Shown here piece by piece: positions 34,273-42,964 of a stretch of 64,000 nt of DNA (position 1 is its first letter; each line of letters begins with the position of its first letter). Below the pieces are notes generated by a model. That model was given only the letters and a program-made list of their open reading frames with translations, was not told the origin of the DNA and ran no database searches. This stretch comes from Thalassoroseus pseudoceratinae (GTDB lineage: Bacteria > Planctomycetota > Planctomycetia > Planctomycetales > Planctomycetaceae). The stretch covers positions 186,001 through 250,000 of the forward strand of contig NZ_JAALXT010000001.1 of the NCBI RefSeq assembly GCF_011634775.1, in the 5' to 3' direction. The translations under genes were made by a program, and so were the position numbers.

Positions 34273-35508
34273 TCAACCACCGGGTTGCTTTAACTCGTCG
34301 ACAAGGACACGCAGAAATGGTTCGACATCCGTCACCAGTCCGATCGTTTGGAACGTCCCACGGTCGGCGAGTTTCGTGACGGTACTTGGATTGATATCCA
34401 CACAAACGACTTTGACTCGTGCTGGCAGAAGATTTCCCACTGCGATGCTGTGAAGCGTTGTGGCGATCATCAACGCGAACGTCACACCGTTAATCATCTC
34501 CCGCATCTTTTGCTGGGCTTCAATCGTGTCGGTGATGACGTCGGGCAGGGGACCATCGTCCCGAATACTGCCGGCAAGAAGAAACGGCACCTCATTTCGT
34601 ACGCATTCATACATGATGCCGCTTTGCAGCGTTCCTTGTTCGACCGCGTTAGCAATGCTCCCCGCTCGCCGAATCCGATTGATCGAACGCAAATGATGCT
34701 CGTGTCCTTCCTCGATTGAACCGCCGTCAGACATCGAGACGCCGAGACTCGTATCGAAGAACGATTGCTCGATGTCGTGCGTGGCCAACGCATTTCCGGC
34801 AAATAGCACATTGATGAACCCATCGCGGATCATGTTGCTGAGATGCTCGCGACTGCCGGTGTGCACGATCGCCGGCCCCCCAACCAGCAAAATTCGTCCA
34901 TCCCCCTCACGGGCCCGACGCATGGCGTGAGCAATTTCGCGAATTGTGGCGGCCTTCGGTTTCTCCGTCGATACGGTGCTTTGCATGAACCCGAACGCAT
35001 CGCGGGTCCCTTGATCGCGGCCGACCGGCCGAACCCTTGTCCCGGCTCGGCCCACAACCACCGTTTGCCCTTTCTGGATATCAGACATCGGCACGCAGCG
35101 TGCGGCCTTTTCGCCGAGATCGACAACCACACCACAATCCATCTCCTGAGGATCGACTCGAATCCATTCGCCGTTCACGCGAATGTCTGTGTCCTCGTTG
35201 GTGGTGGCGTAGAAGTTCTCAGGAAACGCACCGTCCATGTCTGCGGTCGCCAGTTCGCAATCAATCGGATTCGTCGTAACGGCACCGTGATGGGCAATCT
35301 GGGTCAGAATCTCTTCTAGCAAGTCCGTTGTCAATGCCTTCACAAGCAGCCGGGCATAGCTGGGATCTGTCCGACCGTGACCGACCTGCATCTCACGGAT
35401 CTCAAACTCACCACCGGATGCCGTGATCTCATCGAGCACCTTCGGCAACAGTAAACTGTCGACGATATGTCCGCTGAGTTCGACCTCTTCTTCGAATGAA
35501 TCCGCCAT
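34273..35508 (-). CDS. TIGR00300-family (LOR/SDH region) protein, possible ornithine cyclodeaminase
   Basis: 411 residues. N-terminal LOR/SDH-type fold (VELSGHIVDSLLLPKVLDEI, FEIREMQVGHGRTDPSYARL) followed by the Rossmann-like second half with LLVGGPAIVHTGSREHLSNM and VLFAGNALATHDIEQSFFDT. This domain pair is the conserved part of TIGR00300, found as the C-terminal half of cyanobacterial AgrE/ArgZ and as stand-alone archaeal ornithine cyclodeaminase-like proteins. The plausible reaction is ornithine to proline with ammonia release. Here the amidinotransferase-fold half is absent. Convergent with the sulfatase gene. Confidence 0.88.
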   Translation of the reverse strand: MADSFEEEVELSGHIVDSLLLPKVLDEITASGGEFEIREMQVGHGRTDPSYARLLVKALTTDLLEEILTQIAHHGAVTTNPIDCELATADMDGAFPENFYATTNEDTDIRVNGEWIRVDPQEMDCGVVVDLGEKAARCVPMSDIQKGQTVVVGRAGTRVRPVGRDQGTRDAFGFMQSTVSTEKPKAATIREIAHAMRRAREGDGRILLVGGPAIVHTGSREHLSNMIRDGFINVLFAGNALATHDIEQSFFDTSLGVSMSDGGSIEEGHEHHLRSINRIRRAGSIANAVEQGTLQSGIMYECVRNEVPFLLAGSIRDDGPLPDVITDTIEAQQKMREMINGVTFALMIATTLHSIAVGNLLPARVKVVCVDINPSTVTKLADRGTFQTIGLVTDVEPFLRVLVDELKQPGG

Positions 35509-35610
35509 CCCAGACCTCCTGAAGTCCCGATCCCAAGACGCGCATTTTCCCTGTCATCATATGGCGAAGAAAACATGACGGCAATTCCGTCTCGTTTGAC
35601 GAGCCTTACA

Positions 35611-35650
35611 AAAAAAACAGCGAGTTCTCTGCTGACAGAGAAACTCGCTG
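35611..35650 (-). terminator. Strong terminator at the end of the pilM-like operon
   Basis: On the minus strand CAGCGAGTTTCTCTG and its partner CAGAGAACTCGCTG are followed by eight T. It is about 50 bp past the stop of the last gene and ends the three-gene minus-strand unit. Confidence 0.93.
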
Positions 35651-35699
35651 GTGTTGCCGTACTGAAAGTCTAGTACGTTTGAGTGACAGATCGACTCGT

Positions 35700-37910
35700 C
35701 TAGTATCCGCCACCGGCAGAACCGCGACGTGCTCGGAGTCGGTTGCGAGCCGAACGAGAACCACTTCCCCGTTGTGCTCCCCCGTATCCATAGCCGCCTT
35801 CCATACCTTCGCCCATACCTTCGAAGCCCAACATTCCCTCACCACCTTCAGGAATTTCGGGGGCTTTGAGATACGCAAAGTAATCCATCATCTGCTTGAT
35901 GTAGTCTGTCTTCGCGTTTCGCTCTCTGGCATCAGTTTCGGGACTGAGGACCTTCAACCGTCCGGATTGGTCAACCACCAACGCTTGTGGCATCATCCGG
36001 ACCTGTCCACGTTGCGACGAAGGAATATTCAGGTCCGCATGGAGATCACCGGAACCCACACCGGGACCAGCCGAAGTGTCGATCGCCGATGGCTCGGTGT
36101 CGACGACGTAGTCGTTAGATTTGAAGATCACCGTTTGTTCTTCCAGCACCACTTGGGGTTCAACGACCTCGACGTCTTCTCGTCCGCCGATCATTTGCCC
36201 TGGTCGCAATGGAATCTTTGCGAGCACGGGTGTTCCGACATCTGGAAGCCATTGGATGATTTCCATTTCCGCTGTTGCCTCCGCACTGGAAGACCGCGGT
36301 GGTTCGACGTTGTTGACGTAGTAGTAAACGTCGCGGGGAACGATGGCTGCCGGTGACGGCTCGGACCAATCGGTTTCGCGGGTCGTTTCTTGCGCGACCT
36401 CTGGACGGGCAATTTGTTCCAATGGAAGTTGATAGTTGGGATTCGTCACAATAATACGAACTCGATAACGGTACGCAGCACCGGGTTCGACATCGAAATC
36501 GAAGAATCGGAACAGAATCAATTCAGGAATGCTTTGCAAAGCCGATTCCAGGTTGTTCATTCCCATCGCACCAACCATGCCAGTGCCGCCTTCGCCGCCG
36601 TATTCACGCTCCAACATGTTGACGAAGTTCCCACGTGCTTGGGGATTCGACGCCATCTCATCCATGATGCCGCGAGTGTTCACCGTCAGCAAACCCGCGA
36701 ATCCCCCCTTTTCCACCACGACCGGCTGATCAATTGCGTCGGTCTCCATCATCTGTTGACTCTTTTGCAGCATCTCTGCCAACGCTTCGTTGGCGTCTCT
36801 CTCTTTTTCGGTCAACGTCTTCAGCCGTTTATGACCTGCATCTCGAGTGATCCAGTTTCGATCCAATCGTGCAGGCAATGGCATTGTGATCGATGGGTCG
36901 ACGTCAGCTAGGTCGACAATGTCCGCATCGAAGTAATCCACTTTGTTGAGGATCCCCATCGCCAATTCTTTATTGATGGTTCTCCAATCTTCGTCCTTGT
37001 CGCTCCATGGGTTTGGTCCGGCTTTCGCCTTTTGACGTTGGATTTCGAAATCAGTGATCTGGAATTTCTGCAAGACCGACTGCCACTGCGTGCGATCACT
37101 TCGAGCTTCCGCAATGGCTTCCACCTGTTTGCGGTATGGGTAAACCAACCGAACCGAAACATAACGCTCGCCCTGGATATTGAATGTCGGAGCAGCAGTA
37201 GCCCCACCATATCCACCACCGCCCATCATGGTCATTTCCATTTCACCGCCGCCGTGTCCACCACCGCCAGGCAGTGCTCCGCCGGTTGGCATCGGCATTG
37301 GCCCCCGACCGGGTCCGCCACCACCGGGCAGTCCCATGGCGCCTTCGCCGCCGGCTGCGTTGTTCGGTCGTTGCCCAAATGGGTTGTCAAAATCTGCCGC
37401 TGGCTGACCGAAGCCTTCAATGCCTTCACCTTCACCACCAGGAAGTCCCGCGACACCTTCCATCCCCATGTTCATACCGGGGATTGCCATAGCGATCGCA
37501 ATTTGGCCTGCATAAACTTCGGGGTCCTGCGGTGCGAGCCATTCCGGCTCCTGAATCTTCTTCTGCTGCCGGTGAAGTGGCCGTTTCAGTGGATGACCAG
37601 GCAGGAAGACGAACGGACGCACGTCAATTGGCCCTTGCCGTTGCGAGACCAACTCTTGAACGTTGTAAGCCGCCGGATACGCGATCTTTTCGGAATCGGG
37701 CCATGTCGCAGCCATCAACGTTTGATCTTCGGCGACCACTTGGTCCTTGATCTGCTGAGGCTGTTTCTCTTGGAAGGTGGACCATCGCGTGCCCCCGGCC
37801 ACAATGAAGACCACGAGCAACCCCACGACACCCAAAGCGATCTTCTCGCCATGGTTGACGACCAACTGCTTCCAGTCGATGTTCTTGAGACCTGAGAGTG
37901 AAGGTTTCAT
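35700..37910 (-). CDS. Large single-pass membrane protein with Gly/Met-rich insert, third gene of the pilM-like unit (PilP-like position)
   Basis: 736 residues. One N-terminal membrane helix at about 26-43 (IALGVVGLLVVFIVAGGT) after a short positive tail. Residues about 145-245 are a Gly/Met/Pro-rich stretch (GMNMGMEGVAGLPGGEGEG). A middle domain with VSVRLVYPYRKQVEAIAEAR and a later beta-rich domain (FDFDVEPGAAYRYRVRIIVT; LAKIPLRPGQMIGG) follow, and the end is Gly/Arg-rich. The topology and position after the PilM and PilO-like genes suggest a periplasmic platform part similar in role to PilP/GspC, but I see no direct sequence match. The start ATG has AGGA about 10 bp upstream. Confidence 0.85.
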   Translation of the reverse strand: MKPSLSGLKNIDWKQLVVNHGEKIALGVVGLLVVFIVAGGTRWSTFQEKQPQQIKDQVVAEDQTLMAATWPDSEKIAYPAAYNVQELVSQRQGPIDVRPFVFLPGHPLKRPLHRQQKKIQEPEWLAPQDPEVYAGQIAIAMAIPGMNMGMEGVAGLPGGEGEGIEGFGQPAADFDNPFGQRPNNAAGGEGAMGLPGGGGPGRGPMPMPTGGALPGGGGHGGGEMEMTMMGGGGYGGATAAPTFNIQGERYVSVRLVYPYRKQVEAIAEARSDRTQWQSVLQKFQITDFEIQRQKAKAGPNPWSDKDEDWRTINKELAMGILNKVDYFDADIVDLADVDPSITMPLPARLDRNWITRDAGHKRLKTLTEKERDANEALAEMLQKSQQMMETDAIDQPVVVEKGGFAGLLTVNTRGIMDEMASNPQARGNFVNMLEREYGGEGGTGMVGAMGMNNLESALQSIPELILFRFFDFDVEPGAAYRYRVRIIVTNPNYQLPLEQIARPEVAQETTRETDWSEPSPAAIVPRDVYYYVNNVEPPRSSSAEATAEMEIIQWLPDVGTPVLAKIPLRPGQMIGGREDVEVVEPQVVLEEQTVIFKSNDYVVDTEPSAIDTSAGPGVGSGDLHADLNIPSSQRGQVRMMPQALVVDQSGRLKVLSPETDARERNAKTDYIKQMMDYFAYLKAPEIPEGGEGMLGFEGMGEGMEGGYGYGGAQRGSGSRSARNRLRARRGSAGGGY

Positions 37911-37982
37911 AACGTGTTCATCCTAACGGAAAAAGTTGAGAGACCGAAAATCAAAACGCTCGGTGCTCCGACTGCGCCCCAA

Positions 37983-39971
37983 TTAAGGATTCACAGGCGG
38001 ACCAGAGGGAGGGGGATTTTCAGTCGTCGGCCCAGTAGCCGCGGGCGTGTTTGTTCCTGGTGTTGCGGGTTCGGTATTGCCAGTGGGCTGATCCGGTTTG
38101 CCCATCGGATTCGGCTGCGGACCGTTCCCCGGGGTAACCGCCGCCGGTGTTCCCGGTTGCGTTCCATTAGTAGCCGGCATTGGGTTGGCCGGATTCGGAT
38201 TCGGATTGGCCGGATTACCGCCGTTCGCTGGTTGTTCCTGCCCCAACGGCATCGGAGCCCCGTCGGTCGGCATCGGTGTTTCCCCCTCGCCGGCCGGTAG
38301 TTGTGTTTGGTCGGGAGTCGCATTTTGCTGCGTCGCTTGTTGCTTGGCGACGTCCTCAGCTTCGGCTTCCTGGATGGCTTCCTCGTCGATGTCCGGTGAG
38401 GAGTACAAGGTCATCAAACCAGCGATCGCCACGTCGGCCAAATACGGATCTTCCATGGCGGCGTCCCAAAGTGTCTGTTGTTCGTCCGCATTCGGTGAAA
38501 GGACCACGCTGCCAGGACCGGCTCCACCACCAGCTCCACCACCAAATCCCATCGGACCTTCCGCGAGTCCACCACCCATGGGACTTAAACCACGGGGGCG
38601 ACGTCGCAATGGAAGTCCGCCGCCTTCTCGTCCCATTCGTCGGCGGCCGCCTTGACCGTCGAGGTTCATCCCTTCGAAGTCATGGTGTTTCGAGACAAAT
38701 TGCACTCGAAGCAATGTGACCGGCCATCCGCGACTAACAAGAGCCGCTTGCAAACGAGGCAAATCGCTATGCAACATGGTGACGTGGAGATAGAAACCTC
38801 GGGTTTTGTAGGGAAGTTCGGGGTCATCGTCGACATACCGGCGGAGATTCTGATTCCCTCCCACGCCATCGCCGCCCATCATCCCACCGCCCATCATTCC
38901 CCCGGGCATCATGTTGCCACCACCAGCGTAGCCGCCTCCGGGTGAGCCACCCATCGGATCACCACCCATGCCACCCGCTGCGACAGGTTGAGCGGAGCCA
39001 AAGACTGAATCAAGATCGTCGGCGAAATCGGCACTTTGTTGACCGCCGAGGCCCATCATGCCCCCTTCGCCCCCGCCCATGCGGTTACCAAACATAGCGC
39101 CACCACCGCCGCCACCTCCAGCGTATCCACCGGGTTCAGCCATGCCGGCCATTCCCATACCGCCATCCATCCCACCCGCGGCCGCAGCGTTGGGATCGGG
39201 TCGGCTTCCCCCACGAAGGAACAGGGTGTGGATTTCACGAATGGGTGCGTCGGAAACGCGTCGGGCACCGTCATTGACTTCTGCAACGGCTTCCAAGAGC
39301 GATTGAATCAACCACAGATCTTCCTGGGCATCCCACATTTCTTTTGGTGTTGGGGGTTCGGTTGCCCAACGAGATTTTGCATCAATGTGTTGGATACTGC
39401 TGGGGAACCAATTTTCCCCCATCCCAAGTCCCGTGCCACCGCCGCCAGCAAACTCTCGTCCACCTGGCATTCCACCACCGGCCATGCCGCCACCGAAATT
39501 GCCGGTACCACCATCCACCTTGACCAAGCCGGACTCTTCCCCACTGTAACTCACTCGATAGGGGCGAATTGTCGATTCGACAACATCCTTCACGAAATGG
39601 TCGGTGTAGGCAAAGCGGTAGTCTTGCAAGATGCTGTTGTTCACGCGATCGCGATAGGATTTCTCCGCCATGCGATCTGCGACTTCGGCTGGCCAGAACC
39701 AGAGTTGTTTCTGCTCTTCGTAAAGTTCTCGCTCCAGAACTTTCTGCCGTTCGGCTTGCCGTTCATTGACGAATTTGATGCCGTCAATATAGGTCTGATT
39801 CGGTGTATTCGCACCGCTAGGCGGAGCAAGTTTGGAGAGCGTATCCCAACGGGTTTGGATTCGCTCGGCGATCGCCCCACGGTCCATGAACCAACCGATC
39901 AACGGAATCAACAAGGCGATGCCGCTGATGATCCAGAACTTGTGTTTCAGGATGGGCTGCAATTTTTCCAT
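37983..39971 (-). CDS. PilO-position membrane protein with long Gly/Met-rich inserts
   Basis: 662 residues from the ATG at 39971 (MEKLQPILKHKFWIISGIAL); an in-frame GTG at 40022 adds 17 residues and cannot be excluded. One membrane helix at about 12-29. A helical coiled part (NERQAERQKVLERELYEEQK) and short ordered segments are broken by Gly/Met tracts (for example GGMGGDPMGGSPGGGYAGGG). The ordered segment GFYLHVTMLHSDLPRLQAAL with WPVTLLRVQFVS has the alternating strand-helix pattern of the ferredoxin-like PilO domain. The last 120 residues are Pro/Asn/Gln-rich. Lies 72 bp before the third gene. Confidence 0.85.
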   Translation of the reverse strand: MEKLQPILKHKFWIISGIALLIPLIGWFMDRGAIAERIQTRWDTLSKLAPPSGANTPNQTYIDGIKFVNERQAERQKVLERELYEEQKQLWFWPAEVADRMAEKSYRDRVNNSILQDYRFAYTDHFVKDVVESTIRPYRVSYSGEESGLVKVDGGTGNFGGGMAGGGMPGGREFAGGGGTGLGMGENWFPSSIQHIDAKSRWATEPPTPKEMWDAQEDLWLIQSLLEAVAEVNDGARRVSDAPIREIHTLFLRGGSRPDPNAAAAGGMDGGMGMAGMAEPGGYAGGGGGGGAMFGNRMGGGEGGMMGLGGQQSADFADDLDSVFGSAQPVAAGGMGGDPMGGSPGGGYAGGGNMMPGGMMGGGMMGGDGVGGNQNLRRYVDDDPELPYKTRGFYLHVTMLHSDLPRLQAALVSRGWPVTLLRVQFVSKHHDFEGMNLDGQGGRRRMGREGGGLPLRRRPRGLSPMGGGLAEGPMGFGGGAGGGAGPGSVVLSPNADEQQTLWDAAMEDPYLADVAIAGLMTLYSSPDIDEEAIQEAEAEDVAKQQATQQNATPDQTQLPAGEGETPMPTDGAPMPLGQEQPANGGNPANPNPNPANPMPATNGTQPGTPAAVTPGNGPQPNPMGKPDQPTGNTEPATPGTNTPAATGPTTENPPPSGPPVNP

Positions 39972-40122
39972 GATGGCATCCGCGTCAAAAGTTGTTCGCT
40001 GTTGGGAAAGCCGATTGAACACTCATGTTTCAGCCAATCGGAATGTTTAAGTTTCCCAATTCTAAAGACATTGCTGATTGACCAGAAGTTCCGTTAACAA
40101 GACCAACCACAATTGATTTCCG

Positions 40123-42411
40123 TCAATATCCACCGTGACCACCGGGCATCATGCCGCCCCCGCCATCCATACCACCCCCACCCATGGTTGGAGCGGCGGC
40201 ACTTGGCATGACGGCTTCGGTATCAAAGTGCTTGGTCTTGAACGCTGTGAACTTCTCTTCGGTCAACTCGATCTCTTGTTTCTCGGTATCCTCACCGACG
40301 AGTTTCCGTTTCTTAAGCTCTTCGTTGTAAGCAGTCACTTGTTCGGTCGCCTCCGTCATGGTGGCTTCCGGATTTTGTGACAGCAATTGCCACAGCAAGT
40401 TGTTCAAGTCGCGTTCGCCAAGTGGGGTCGGTTGCCATACGAATTGCAGGACAAATTTCCACTCAGTGACCTTCGTGGAACTGTCCAAGAGTTTTTGGTC
40501 CTCCGGTGAGAGACCACTCCCGGGACCGCCCCCTTCCATCGGGTTACCAGGATTGAACCGCATTGGTCCCCCCCCTTCCCCGAAACGGCCACGGCCGCCA
40601 CCGGTTTGACGACTCTCCAGCATCTTTTGGATGCGAAGATCCGGGTTATACAGCCACTTTGAATCCTGGGTATCGATCAACGTGGCATGGCTGATTCCGA
40701 TTTCCCGAATCGGGAAGCCATCTTCTGCACGCCAATCCTGAAGATTCTTCAGAAAGGTTGCTTCTTGGAACTTGTGGCCGTTCGCATGGAAGTGATATCC
40801 ACGAATCGTCACCACGAACCCCGGCCCCTCGGGAGGTTTGCGATCGGCTTCTTTCATGTAGAGCGCGGCTGTCTCACTCAGCCCGGCGTACCACGTTTTC
40901 AGATCATCCATGTGTTCTTGAGTGATCGACTGAATGTGGATCCGATTCTGCTGTTTGAGGTCGCTTTGATTGGAATCGACTTCCTCTTTCGGAAGGGCTT
41001 CGTTGATCGCTTTGTAAAGCTCTAGCCACTGCGTTCGTGATTCCAGGTTTTGAATCAGGACGGCACCCTTTTCCATGATGCCGGCGTGCGTGCTTTGCTC
41101 CGCCTGATATGAGCTTTGATAACCGCTGACTTTCGATTGGAAATTCTCGACGGCCTTCTCAGCATCGCCGAAGCGATCCTCGCTGACCGACTTCGCAACC
41201 TGGGCGAAACCAATACCAGACAACGCGATTCCGCCGAGCAACGCGGCTGCAGCAGCGGCGGCCCACGGTTTCTTCGCCCGAATCTTCCGAGCGGTCACGA
41301 TTTCCGGCGGCAGCAACGTGGTATGAATCCGCGTGAGCTTCAGCCCCTGCAACGCCAAGCCGTAGGGAACCGCGAACGTGAGAATGTTCTCTTGGAACAT
41401 TGAACTGCCAGTGACCGCATCACCCGCGAGTTCATCGTATTTGGACAACCGGACGACGTCGTACTGCAAATTCTGATGCAAGAACTTTTGCAAACCGGCG
41501 AGTTTGAAACCGTTCCCGACCCCAATCACCTGTTTGATCTTCGCACTTCGATTAACGCTGGAGAAGTAGCCGATCGACCGTTGAATTTCTGAAACGTAGT
41601 CATTGAAGACCGGTCGCAACGCCTGGAACACGGCTCGTGGGTCCGGCGCTTTGGTCGCGTTACACTTGAGGTGTTCTGCTTTGGCGAAGGTCAATTTCAT
41701 TTCCTTCGTCAGAGCGCGAGTAAAGTGATTGCCGCCGATCGGTACGTTGCGGATCCAAATCTTTGCACCGTTGGTGACCACCAGCGTCGTGTTATCGGCT
41801 CCCATGTCGAGGACGATGTTGTATTCATCCGTCGGTTCTTTGTCGCCATCCAGCCGCAACCCCATTTTGTCGTAACTGACCATGTTATACAGGGCCAGCG
41901 GAGCCATCTGGATACCGTCCGGCTCGATCTTTTGAGCCTGGAAATACTTCAGACGAGCGGCAATCTCATCCCGCTTCATCGCGAAGATGCCGACTTCAGC
42001 GTCGAGGAGGAAGTCGCTTTCCTCGCTACCAGCTGAGAGCACTTGGTAATCCCAAATCACGTCTTCCAACGCAAATGGGATCGTCTGTTTGGCTTCGTAC
42101 TTGACGATCTCGGCGACTTTGTTACCCGGCACCGGTGGCAGGTTCACGAACTTCGCGAGAGCGGTTTGACCGGGCACACTGATGACGACCTGGTCACCTT
42201 GAACCGTATTTCGGGACAGGAATTCCGTAAGTGCCTGGGGAATCAGTTCTTCCGGCACAGCATCGGGCTGACTCAGAATCTTCGGATGGGCAATGTAGTC
42301 AAACGCCACCGCCACCACCTGATTCGCCGCTTCGGCGTACCGTAGGCGGACGGCTTTCAAACCGGCTTGACCGATTTCGATTCCCCAAACTCCGCCACCA
42401 GTTTCGGCCAT
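40123..42411 (-). CDS. pilM: PilM-PilN fusion: actin-like pilus assembly protein joined to a membrane-anchored half
   Basis: 762 residues from the ATG at 42411 (AGGAGA 7 bp upstream). Residues 1-370 are PilM: VWGIEIGQAGLKAVRL, KFVNLPPVPGNKVAEIVKYE, YNIVLDMGADNTTLVVTNGA (actin-like phosphate loop) and SVNRSAKIKQVIGVGNGFKL. Then a membrane helix at about 385-405 (PWAAAAAAALLGGIALSGIG) with basic lead RKIRAKK, and a 340-residue extracytoplasmic part with a coiled coil, NHxFHANGHKFQEATFLKNL-type strands and a Met/Gly-rich tail. In classic systems PilM binds the cytoplasmic tail of PilN; here the two are one chain, with the PilN linker sequence INLLP missing. First gene of the unit. Confidence 0.9.
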   Translation of the reverse strand: MAETGGGVWGIEIGQAGLKAVRLRYAEAANQVVAVAFDYIAHPKILSQPDAVPEELIPQALTEFLSRNTVQGDQVVISVPGQTALAKFVNLPPVPGNKVAEIVKYEAKQTIPFALEDVIWDYQVLSAGSEESDFLLDAEVGIFAMKRDEIAARLKYFQAQKIEPDGIQMAPLALYNMVSYDKMGLRLDGDKEPTDEYNIVLDMGADNTTLVVTNGAKIWIRNVPIGGNHFTRALTKEMKLTFAKAEHLKCNATKAPDPRAVFQALRPVFNDYVSEIQRSIGYFSSVNRSAKIKQVIGVGNGFKLAGLQKFLHQNLQYDVVRLSKYDELAGDAVTGSSMFQENILTFAVPYGLALQGLKLTRIHTTLLPPEIVTARKIRAKKPWAAAAAAALLGGIALSGIGFAQVAKSVSEDRFGDAEKAVENFQSKVSGYQSSYQAEQSTHAGIMEKGAVLIQNLESRTQWLELYKAINEALPKEEVDSNQSDLKQQNRIHIQSITQEHMDDLKTWYAGLSETAALYMKEADRKPPEGPGFVVTIRGYHFHANGHKFQEATFLKNLQDWRAEDGFPIREIGISHATLIDTQDSKWLYNPDLRIQKMLESRQTGGGRGRFGEGGGPMRFNPGNPMEGGGPGSGLSPEDQKLLDSSTKVTEWKFVLQFVWQPTPLGERDLNNLLWQLLSQNPEATMTEATEQVTAYNEELKKRKLVGEDTEKQEIELTEEKFTAFKTKHFDTEAVMPSAAAPTMGGGGMDGGGGMMPGGHGGY

Positions 42412-42472
42412 GGTTCGTCTCCTATCCACTCACAACGCGATTCGCAAACGCGGTCGCGGCTCGGAATATTCG

Positions 42473-42661
42473 TCAATCAAATTGAACTGCAATGGTATCT
42501 GCCCAATCGGCCCCGATGATTCGGAACAAGATCGGAAATTGAGTTTCCAACCACGTATATACGGCAATCTCGTCACCCTCTGGCAACACCCGATTATCAT
42601 ACTTACGTTTGGAATCAATAAATTGATTGAGCAGCTTGAATCGTTTTCTCTTGTCGTCCAC
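42473..42661 (-). CDS. Possible small protein just upstream of pilM
   Basis: 62 residues from a GTG. Sequence starts MDDKRKRFKLLNQFIDSKRK and ends YTWLETQFPILFRIIGADWA plus ten residues. The mixed charged start and amphipathic hydrophobic end with no low-complexity bias read like a real protein, and it is 61 bp upstream of the pilM start on the same strand. No clear ribosome binding site and no recognised family, so it could be chance. Confidence 0.4.
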   Translation of the reverse strand: MDDKRKRFKLLNQFIDSKRKYDNRVLPEGDEIAVYTWLETQFPILFRIIGADWADTIAVQFD

Positions 42662-42964
42662 GTGACCGAGACAGACCCCGGACGCATCGGCTCAAGTGAA
42701 AGCTAACACGGGGTTTGAATAAAAGTCAACGAAAAACGCATTCTCGGCAGGTTCGCCTGGAACTCATGAAAAGACATTGCGGATGTTGCGGAAAACACCG
42801 TTGAGCGCTTGAGAATCATACGCACGACAGAATGACGAAGACTAGTCCCGAATCGTTCCCAAAATTCCAAAGAAATTTGCAGCATCGAAGTTTTCCCGGC
42901 AGATTCGTTATCATACCCTCTGAAAACGCCGTGAAACCTTTTGCCAATTGACAACCGGGCTGCC
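42662..42964. other. Divergent region between the pilM-like unit and the GH38-like gene
   Basis: About 300 bp (550 bp if the small frame upstream of pilM is not real). AT-rich part 42810-42930. I see no clear promoter pair, hairpin or RNA gene. The GH38-like start at 42965 has GGGCTG 5 bp upstream. Confidence 0.5.

Noticed and set aside
34260-34277. GTTGAACC-TC-GGTTCAAC palindrome between the sulfatase and TIGR00300 genes
   Set aside because: Two-base loop, no T-run on either side and it contains the final codons of the minus-strand gene; function cannot be supported.
35679-36356. 225-codon plus-strand frame antisense to the third gene of the pilM-like unit
   Set aside because: Shadow frame without start signal; starts inside the operon's terminal region.
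37180-39500. Possible CRISPR or tandem-repeat array in the Gly/Met-rich DNA
   Set aside because: No constant repeat and spacer lengths; the pattern follows Gly codons in frame.
39036-40097. 353-codon plus-strand frame antisense to the PilO-position gene
   Set aside because: It mirrors Gly/Met codons of the real gene on the other strand and lacks any motif; typical shadow frame in GC-rich DNA.
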